Source: Barnesiella viscericola DSM 18177 (GTDB lineage: Bacteria; Bacteroidota; Bacteroidia; Bacteroidales; Barnesiellaceae). From it: a DNA stretch of 64,000 nucleotides. This document shows positions 54,666 through 61,693 of the stretch, one piece after another (the first letter of the stretch is position 1; each line of letters starts with the position of its first letter). The notes beneath the pieces are model-generated. The model was not told the origin of the DNA, did not search any database, and saw only the letters and a list, made by a program, of their open reading frames with translations. The position numbers and the translations under genes were made by a program. The DNA lies in contig NZ_CP007034.1 in assembly GCF_000512915.1 (NCBI RefSeq), positions 682,001 through 746,000 of the forward strand, read 5' to 3'.

Positions 54666-57600
54666 TTAAAATGAAACATTCAGACCAAATATGAACGAAC
54701 GGGCGTGCGGGAACGAACTCATATCTACACCCGGACGCAGACCGTCGAAGGCAAAAGAGTCGACCTCAGGGTCGTAACCGCTATACTTGGTAATCAGGAA
54801 GGCGTTCTTGACCGAGGCAAACACGTTGATCGAGTTGAAGCCGATTTTCCGCATCAAGGACTTGGGCAAGGTGTAGGCCAATGTAATATCGGAACAACGC
54901 AAGAAGCTGGCATCCTCGACATAGCGGTCGAGTACGGCCGGTGTAGGCAACGTGTAGTTCACACGCGGATAGGTGTTCGACTGGTTTTCGGCCGTCCAGG
55001 CACCCAGGAACGCCTCGGTACGCAAGTTGCCGCCCGTGCGGTTGGGAATAGCCTGGTAACGCAGGTTGGTGTTGATAAGGTCTTTGCCATATACCCCGTT
55101 GAACTGTGCCGACAGGCTGATGCCCCTCCACGTAAAGCTGGTGTGGAAACCGTAGGTAAAGTCGGGATTGGGGTCGCCGATAATCACCCGGTCGTCGGTA
55201 TTGATCACCCCATCGCCATTTTGGTCAATAATCTTGATATCACCGGCCTGGGGAGCTCCACCCGTACTCAAATCCTGAGTCACGTTATAGGAACCTCCGT
55301 TGGCAGGCAGGTCGGACTCTTGTACGATACCGTCGGTTTCATAGCCGAAGAAGAGGCCTGGAGCATGCCCTACCCAGAAGAGGTGAGCGTTGCCGAAGTG
55401 GTTGCCCAGCGAGTTACCTTCGTAGGCCAAGATGTCCTTGTAGATACCGAAATCACCACGCGATACACCCAGGTCCATAATCTTGGCATTGTTCTTACCG
55501 ATGTTACCTCCAAAGGTCCAGGTAAAGTCTTTCGTCTGTATAATATCGGCGTCCAGGCTGAATTCGACACCCTGGTTACGCATGTTACCCGAGTTGTAAT
55601 AGATGGTCGAGTAACCGGCCGAGGGGGGCAGAATACGCGAGATAAGCAGGTCTTTCGTCTGTTTGTTGTAGAAGTCCAACGTACCTCTGAAACGGTTCTT
55701 GAACACGCCGAAGTCGAGACCTACGTTCCACGACTCGGTCGTCTCCCAGGTGAGGCCTTCGTTTTGCAACTTGTCCACAGCCATGGCCAGCACCTTGTCG
55801 CCCGTGGCGTTGGCATAGTCGATTATCTGACTGTAATTGTAGAAACTGCTGTACGGGTCGATGGCCGAGTTACCGGTCTGACCGTAACCCACTCTCACCT
55901 TCAACTGGTCGAGCCACTCGACATTGTCCTTAATGAAATCTTCCTGCTCCATGCGCCAGGCCAGCGAGAACGAGGGGAAGTAGGCCCAGCGGTGCCCCTT
56001 GGCAAAGCGGCTCGAACCATCGGCACGGAACGAAGCAGTGGCCAGATAGCGACCTTCGAGGAACGACAAATTGACACGGCCCAGATACGAAAGCAACTGA
56101 TAGTCGCGCTGTACAGGCTCGAGATACGAAATGCGCTCGGCCATGTGCAAACCGTCAATACCGAAACTCATGTTGGAGAACTGACGACCCTGGATTCGCT
56201 TGTTCAAATAGTTGTAATCGTCATAAGTAATAGCCGCCGTGGCATCGAGGTCGAGCAGCTGGTCGAAGGTCTGGTGATAGTTCAACATATTCTCGACCGT
56301 AATGTTGTACTGGCTCAAATCGGTGATACCCAGCGAACCTTTATCGTTATTACCCCGGAAAGTCTCCGTACCAAACCAACGGGCACGATACTCGTCGCGC
56401 AAGTTTCCACCGGTACGCAGGCTATATGTAAGTCCTTTCCAGATGTTCCATTTCAAGTCCATCGAAGCGCGGAAGGCATTTTCGTTCGTCTGGTCGTCAT
56501 AATCGTTCAACCAGCTGAACACCGTAATACGCTTCTCCATACCGTTGGTACCGCTCAACGAGGGGTCGTCGGCCGGGTACTCGAACGGCTGCGACGTAAT
56601 GGCCGTTACCGATACCGAACCTTGGGCACCACCGTTGGCGTTGCTACCCGACATCATGTCGTTCTTTTTGATAGACCCACTCAACGACAAGTCGACCGAT
56701 ACCCGTTTCGAAAGGTCCATCGACAAGTTGGCGCGCAGGTCACCCTGTTGCAAGCCGGTCTGTTTTACAATACCATTGATGTTTTTGAAAGCAGCCGATA
56801 CGAAATAGCGCACCTTATCTGAACCGCCGTTTACCGATACTGAATAGTTTTGCGAGAAAGCCGTGCGATAGATTTCGCGTTGCCAGTCGCGCTCTTGCAG
56901 CACCCGGTATGATTCAGGATCGTTTGCATCGTATTTACCACCCGAGAAGATATAACGCACCTCGTTGCCTTCCTTGAAGAACTGGCGGTCGTCGGGACCC
57001 GACTGGGCGTTGCGGTAGTCGGCATAATCGCTCAGGTTCAACATGTCGTACAAACGTGTAGCATTGGCCACCGTAAAGTTGGCGTTGACCGTTACCCGAG
57101 GCTTGCCCGTTTTACCTTTCTTGGTGGTGATAAGGATTACACCATTGGCACCACGCGACCCGTAGATGGCCGTAGCCGAAGCATCTTTCAAAATCTCGAT
57201 GCTCTCGATGTCCGAGGGGTTCAAGCTGCTCAACGGGTCGGCGGCCGTCTGATAATCGTCGTCGCCGAATGCCGAAGCGGCAAACTCGCCGGTCGAGGCT
57301 TGGGGAATATTGTCGATTACATACAAAGGCTGGTTATCGCCACGCAACGAACTGGCACCACGTATCGTAATTGACGAGGCGGCACCCGGTGTCGCACTGG
57401 TAGTTCCTACCACCAGACCGGCCACCTTGCCTTGCAACAAGTTGTCGACCGAGAGGCTCGTGGCAGCATCGCGTTCATCGGGACGAAGCGAAGCAATAGC
57501 TCCCGTCACATCGCTCTTCTTCACGCTACCGTAACCCACCACAACTACCTCATCGAGCAGCTGGGCATTATCACTCATTCTCACATTGACCACCGTGCGA

Positions 57601-57869
57601 TTGCCCACGGTAACCTCTTGTTTCTCATAACCGATATACGAGAACACCAGTACGGCATTCTTATCACTTACGGTTATCGTATAGTTTCCGTCTAAGTCGG
57701 TCGACGTCGCTTTCGACGTACCTTTCACCTGCACGGTTACCCCCATCAGGGCCTCTTTCCCGTCGCTTACATTACCCTTTATCGTGATATTTTGCGCATA
57801 CAAAAGGTGCATGCCCAGCAAAAATACCGTCAAAACAGACAATGCTCTTTTGAAAATATTTCTTCCCAT
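54666..57869 (-). CDS. SusC/RagA-family TonB-dependent transporter (PUL2)
   Basis: 1067 residues: signal peptide ending LLYAQ, carboxypeptidase-D-like domain (about 28-105, IKGNVSDGKEALMGVTVQV), SusC signature LLDEVVVVGYGSVKKSDVTG, plug with QPLYVIDNIPQA and SIEILKDASATAIYGSRGANG, and barrel ending in Phe (FIFGLNVSF). Takes up the PUL2 glycan fragments with TonB. Located between the GH18 gene (24 bases upstream) and susD. Intact, usual length. Confidence 0.96.
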   Translation of the reverse strand: MGRNIFKRALSVLTVFLLGMHLLYAQNITIKGNVSDGKEALMGVTVQVKGTSKATSTDLDGNYTITVSDKNAVLVFSYIGYEKQEVTVGNRTVVNVRMSDNAQLLDEVVVVGYGSVKKSDVTGAIASLRPDERDAATSLSVDNLLQGKVAGLVVGTTSATPGAASSITIRGASSLRGDNQPLYVIDNIPQASTGEFAASAFGDDDYQTAADPLSSLNPSDIESIEILKDASATAIYGSRGANGVILITTKKGKTGKPRVTVNANFTVANATRLYDMLNLSDYADYRNAQSGPDDRQFFKEGNEVRYIFSGGKYDANDPESYRVLQERDWQREIYRTAFSQNYSVSVNGGSDKVRYFVSAAFKNINGIVKQTGLQQGDLRANLSMDLSKRVSVDLSLSGSIKKNDMMSGSNANGGAQGSVSVTAITSQPFEYPADDPSLSGTNGMEKRITVFSWLNDYDDQTNENAFRASMDLKWNIWKGLTYSLRTGGNLRDEYRARWFGTETFRGNNDKGSLGITDLSQYNITVENMLNYHQTFDQLLDLDATAAITYDDYNYLNKRIQGRQFSNMSFGIDGLHMAERISYLEPVQRDYQLLSYLGRVNLSFLEGRYLATASFRADGSSRFAKGHRWAYFPSFSLAWRMEQEDFIKDNVEWLDQLKVRVGYGQTGNSAIDPYSSFYNYSQIIDYANATGDKVLAMAVDKLQNEGLTWETTESWNVGLDFGVFKNRFRGTLDFYNKQTKDLLISRILPPSAGYSTIYYNSGNMRNQGVEFSLDADIIQTKDFTWTFGGNIGKNNAKIMDLGVSRGDFGIYKDILAYEGNSLGNHFGNAHLFWVGHAPGLFFGYETDGIVQESDLPANGGSYNVTQDLSTGGAPQAGDIKIIDQNGDGVINTDDRVIIGDPNPDFTYGFHTSFTWRGISLSAQFNGVYGKDLINTNLRYQAIPNRTGGNLRTEAFLGAWTAENQSNTYPRVNYTLPTPAVLDRYVEDASFLRCSDITLAYTLPKSLMRKIGFNSINVFASVKNAFLITKYSGYDPEVDSFAFDGLRPGVDMSSFPHARSFIFGLNVSF

Positions 57870-57893
57870 TGAATCTATATAATAATTAATTGA

Positions 57894-60446
57894 CTATTTA
57901 ACTCGAAACTTAAAAACATCGGTCCCTTCGGTCGTCCGTACCTGTGCGATATAGATACCCGACAGCAGGCCATCGGTCCGCATCGAGTGCTGTGAACCCG
58001 ATGCCTTTTCGTCGCGCAGCATCATGCCCGAGACCGAATAGAGCGCGACCCGCAGCAGTTCGGCATCAGAGACCGAAGCTACCACAATCTGACGTGCCTG
58101 CTCGTCATAGACGAGTTTGGTCTGTTGCGGATTCTCCCGGGTCAGTTCGGGCAAAGCCGATACCTCGGTAGAGGTGATGAGGGTATCGACATTAGCCGAG
58201 ATTACCAGGTTGGCAGCCCGTATCAGACTCAGCGGGTCGGATACCGACACGTCGTTACCCATATCGAAATACATTACCGTGCCGCTGTTCTGCTCGAGAA
58301 TGAAATTCATCTTGTCCTTTACACAATCCACTCCGTTGAAGGTAAAGGTCGACCCCGACATTGTAGCCGTATTCTGGTCGGTAGTCAGGTCGGGATTGGC
58401 GGCCACAATATTCTTGTAACCCGATACCGTACTGCCCGTGCTGGCCGTCGTGGGGAACGACATGCCTATCTTCTCCTTGGGAAATCCCCACGAAATGAAA
58501 TTGTTGTAAGCCGATACGTAGTTGTCGTAAGCAAACCAGGTAACTGCCGGTCCGTAAATCTGGAAAGTATAGTAATCGGGCATCTTGATGTACTTGGTCG
58601 GCAAATAGTAGGCTACCGGGTGCAGCGACACACTGAACACCTTGTCGGAGGGAATGGCTTCGCGCAACTGCTCCACCATGGGGCCGTAGCCGGTATTCCA
58701 TCGGCTGTCCCCGCTATACAGCCACTCGAAGTCGATGTCTATACCATCGCAATAGGGCAACAGCTCCTTCACATCGGCTACCAGTTGTTCACGCCAGGCA
58801 GCTTCCGATATATGCGACAGCCATACCTTGTTTCCACTATCGTCCTTGTCCGACGAGATAAGACCGATACGAATCTTGTAGCCGCGATAGCCCTCGTACA
58901 TCTTGCGAATCTCGCCCAGCATCTCTTTCCAGCTGCGGGTATCCTTGCCGGGATTCTCGGCATCGTCGAATTTCCAGTAGGACAACAGGTAGATGGCACC
59001 GTCGCCACCCCCGGGGAAGGTCAGGTCGACCGACGTTCCTTCGGCATCTTGTGCCACCTTGTTGGCATCACGGGAGTTACCCCAAACCATTACCTCGTCG
59101 ATATACCCCTTGAAATTCTCACCCACCACGGCATCGGCCGTCGTGCTCAGGAAGGTAAAGTCGTCGTCGGCATCGGTCGTCGAGATTCTTGTAGAATATG
59201 CCTGTGTGGCCCCGCTGTTGGTATAAAGCCGAACACGAGCCTGTGCACGTCCCGTAGACGAAACGATGGCCACGGCAATGTGCTCCCAACCGTCGGCTTT
59301 CAACGCATTTTCAAAATTGTAGGTATAACCGTTCACCACCACGAGCAGCTCTTTTTTCGACTCGTCGCCCAGCTTTATGGCCAGTTGGTGGTTGTCGTCG
59401 CTCTTGTTGAAGATAGCGGCATCGGCACTCCACTCCTCGATGTTGATCCAAGCCTCGATGGTACCATAGTTCAATGTAGGCAATCCCAGGTTGGCATTCA
59501 GCACCTTGTCGCCCACATGCATGCCGGCACCTTCGCCATTGAACCGAACCACACCGTTGCGGCCTTCGTAGCTGCTCTCATAAGAAGCATTTTCCAAGGT
59601 TCCCTGATTGTCGGGATAAGTCATCGTAATCTCGCCCGTGTAGCCCGACACCTGTCCGTCGAGGAAGATGACATCGTTGGTGAGCAGGTGCATGTCGCGA
59701 TCGATCTGCACGCGGTCGCTGTGACGCACAAACGACGAATAGCCCGACACGACCCGATATTTGAAATAGTCGTTGTCGGTCACGGCCTCGCGGGTTACAT
59801 TCACCGGCGTGCCGTGATGTGCCAGTTTGTAGTCGACGATATCGTCGCACTGGTCCTGATCGAATTTATAGTAAACTAACAGATTGTCGTATTTGGGGTG
59901 AAACTTATTCACCGTGTTGCGGAACATCAGGTTCTCGGGCTCGTCACCCGGCATCTCGGTATTCCAGAAACGGAACTCATCGATACGGCCTTTGAAACGC
60001 TCGCCGATGACAAAAGGCGACTCCGAGGCAGGAATCACCGCTCCCGACGCATTGGCTTTCCAAGCCTTCACGCCGTTGGTCCACACGTCGATACCGTTGG
60101 CAAAGGCCGAGATGGTCAACTGAGTCCACTCGCCCACCGGCAATTCGGTTGTGGCCGTTATCTCTTGTGCTCCGGTCTTATAGATAAGCTCACCGGTACT
60201 GCCCAGGCGCAGAGAGAACTCCTCGTCACCACTGCCCCGTTTAAATACATAGGCATTCTCCACCCACTCCGATGGATTCACCAAAAACTGTATGGCATAC
60301 AAATCCAGATTATCGAGGTCCTGGATAGTTCCACAATCCACCTGTCCGTCACCGTTAAAGCGCAAGGCCAAGTTGGTTGTCTGCGAAACCGCCGACCCGG
60401 CATATAAGATGCCTAAGAAGAAAAGCAACAAAAACTTGGTTTTCAT
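57894..60446 (-). CDS. Secreted GH18 endo-glycosidase with two LamG-like lectin domains and T9SS tail
   Basis: 850 residues; signal peptide ending SAVSQ. Two concanavalin/LamG-type sandwiches (about 25-200 and 280-480: LALRFNGDGQVDCG, GRIDEFRFWNTEMPG; NYGTIEAWINIEEWS, GYIDEVMVWGNSRD) come before a GH18 barrel (about 490-770) with the DxxDxDxE motif in DGIDIDFEWLY, catalytic Glu574. The last 75 residues are a T9SS-type tail (LVYDEQARQIVVASVSD to VFKFRVK). GH18 includes chitinases and endo-beta-N-acetylglucosaminidases (ENGase); beside SusCD in a GH20/sulfatase locus, an ENGase acting at the surface on glycoprotein glycans is the better guess. Lectin domains placed N-terminally to a GH18 are uncommon. 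Confidence 0.88.
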   Translation of the reverse strand: MKTKFLLLFFLGILYAGSAVSQTTNLALRFNGDGQVDCGTIQDLDNLDLYAIQFLVNPSEWVENAYVFKRGSGDEEFSLRLGSTGELIYKTGAQEITATTELPVGEWTQLTISAFANGIDVWTNGVKAWKANASGAVIPASESPFVIGERFKGRIDEFRFWNTEMPGDEPENLMFRNTVNKFHPKYDNLLVYYKFDQDQCDDIVDYKLAHHGTPVNVTREAVTDNDYFKYRVVSGYSSFVRHSDRVQIDRDMHLLTNDVIFLDGQVSGYTGEITMTYPDNQGTLENASYESSYEGRNGVVRFNGEGAGMHVGDKVLNANLGLPTLNYGTIEAWINIEEWSADAAIFNKSDDNHQLAIKLGDESKKELLVVVNGYTYNFENALKADGWEHIAVAIVSSTGRAQARVRLYTNSGATQAYSTRISTTDADDDFTFLSTTADAVVGENFKGYIDEVMVWGNSRDANKVAQDAEGTSVDLTFPGGGDGAIYLLSYWKFDDAENPGKDTRSWKEMLGEIRKMYEGYRGYKIRIGLISSDKDDSGNKVWLSHISEAAWREQLVADVKELLPYCDGIDIDFEWLYSGDSRWNTGYGPMVEQLREAIPSDKVFSVSLHPVAYYLPTKYIKMPDYYTFQIYGPAVTWFAYDNYVSAYNNFISWGFPKEKIGMSFPTTASTGSTVSGYKNIVAANPDLTTDQNTATMSGSTFTFNGVDCVKDKMNFILEQNSGTVMYFDMGNDVSVSDPLSLIRAANLVISANVDTLITSTEVSALPELTRENPQQTKLVYDEQARQIVVASVSDAELLRVALYSVSGMMLRDEKASGSQHSMRTDGLLSGIYIAQVRTTEGTDVFKFRVK

Positions 60447-60473
60447 GTTATTCTATTTAGGGGGTATGTGTAG

Positions 60474-60520
60474 AAAAAAAGAGACAAATGAAAGCCGGGG
60501 ATATGAATCCCCGGTTTCAT
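60474..60520 (-). terminator. Intercistronic terminator-like hairpin before the GH18 gene
   Basis: Arms 60488-60502 (ATGAAAGCCGGGGAT) and 60507-60520, with seven T on the minus strand eight bases later (plus A at 60474-60480). It is between the first PUL2 gene and GH18, so GH18-susC-susD would be reached only by partial read-through. Confidence 0.75.
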
Positions 60521-60540
60521 ATAAGGTGATTGATCTAGAA

Positions 60541-61530
60541 TCAAAGAACGACTTTCGAGGTCTTGTCGCCGTATTTTACGACGTAAACCCCTTGATTCAT
60601 GGGAACCTCCATGAACGAATCATTTACTTGGATCGTCTTGACCAAGGATCCGGTAATCGAGTAGATATAAACCGTCGAACCCTGTTCCATCTCGTTGAGA
60701 TAGATGTTCTGACGATCCCAGGCCACAAAACCTTGGGCCGACTCAACTCCTTCTACGGCCGAGGAGACAGGAGAACCGTCGGGAGTATCCCAACCCTCAG
60801 AGTTCGGATCAAGTTCAGGACACTCGGTCGAAGGATTGGCTGTGAACTTGATTGAGGCGATGTAGATAGCCCGGCCATTGGCATGAGCCTGAGGTATTGA
60901 ATACTTAATACGTAAAGGGATTTGGTCTGAACCTACTACCGTACTGATATCCAAGTCATAAATTACCGGCCACCATTTGGTATCGATGGGTGAATAAGTT
61001 GTTTTCTCGGGCAAAGGTATATTGGAATTCGATCCACCATAATTATAAATGGCTACCTTGTAGTCGCTGGTAACACCTCCTACAACTTTCGATACAAATT
61101 GGAAACGCACGGGCGTATTCACCGGGAAATCACTGGTGGTGAACATGTTCACGTTCACATAACCACCCAAGGCATCGGCAGCTTCCAGGTCGGGTTCTTC
61201 GGTACTGCCGTTACCTTTAATCAGCAGCATGTTGCCATACTCCGAAGCCACGATGTGACAGCCTTTGTTGAACCCGGCCACGCTGGCGTTGTCGTTTTTC
61301 ACCTGACCACCGGTGAGAACAACCGTACCCGTAGCTTTCAAGTCGGCCTCAGGGAACGGAGTGGCCGGATTGGAACCATTGGAAGAGTAATGTACAAACT
61401 CATACGGGCCCTCTGGTTGAGCCGCAAAATTCAAGTGTGCGGGAGTTACATCTTCGTCGGCTGCCCACATGCAATTCATCGACACTAACAATGAAAAAGA
61501 TAAAGATAATACTTTTGTTTTCATACGCAA
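60541..61530 (-). CDS. Secreted unknown protein with T9SS-type tail, first gene of PUL2
   Basis: 329 residues; signal peptide MRMKTKVLSLSFSLLVSMNCMWA (an ATG at residue 3 is also usable). A single all-beta domain of about 200 residues follows (LNFAAQPEGPYEFVHYSSNG, GYVNVNMFTTSDFPVNTPVRF, KWWPVIYDLDISTVVG), with no enzyme motif that I can see; the strand pattern is that of a carbohydrate-binding jelly-roll. The C-terminus (about 265-329: NIYLNEMEQGSTVYIYSITG to TSKVVL) is a type IX-like sorting tail. It is the promoter-proximal gene next to the HTCS. By position it corresponds to the ELWxxDGT gene of PUL1. Probable surface binder. Confidence 0.7.
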   Translation of the reverse strand: MRMKTKVLSLSFSLLVSMNCMWAADEDVTPAHLNFAAQPEGPYEFVHYSSNGSNPATPFPEADLKATGTVVLTGGQVKNDNASVAGFNKGCHIVASEYGNMLLIKGNGSTEEPDLEAADALGGYVNVNMFTTSDFPVNTPVRFQFVSKVVGGVTSDYKVAIYNYGGSNSNIPLPEKTTYSPIDTKWWPVIYDLDISTVVGSDQIPLRIKYSIPQAHANGRAIYIASIKFTANPSTECPELDPNSEGWDTPDGSPVSSAVEGVESAQGFVAWDRQNIYLNEMEQGSTVYIYSITGSLVKTIQVNDSFMEVPMNQGVYVVKYGDKTSKVVL

Positions 61531-61574
61531 GAATTAAGAATTTAGATGAATAAAATGTTGTGTTTTTACGATTA

Positions 61575-61582
61575 CAAATATA
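61575..61582 (-). promoter_or_regulatory. -7 box TATATTTG of PUL2
   Basis: TATATTTG on the minus strand, 45 bases before the ATG at 61530. No -33 element at the usual distance; regulators bound upstream may replace it. Confidence 0.6.
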
Positions 61583-61609
61583 GAGAGGCCCCCTTCAAAA
61601 GGAGGTCCA

Positions 61610-61641
61610 AAATCGTCTAAACAATGTTTGAAATCATCTAA
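61610..61641 (-). promoter_or_regulatory. Direct repeat TTAGAYGATTT with 21-base period, candidate HTCS operator
   Basis: On the minus strand TTAGATGATTT (61641-61631) and TTAGACGATTT (61620-61610) agree in 10 of 11 bases and start exactly 21 bases apart. They end 27 bases before the TATATTTG box, the right place for an activator. The same period is seen in the PUL1 right-arm repeat. Confidence 0.6.
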
Positions 61642-61693
61642 TTAAAACCTTACAACCTATTGATTCAAGGGGAGTAACAACTTTTCAAGCCGT

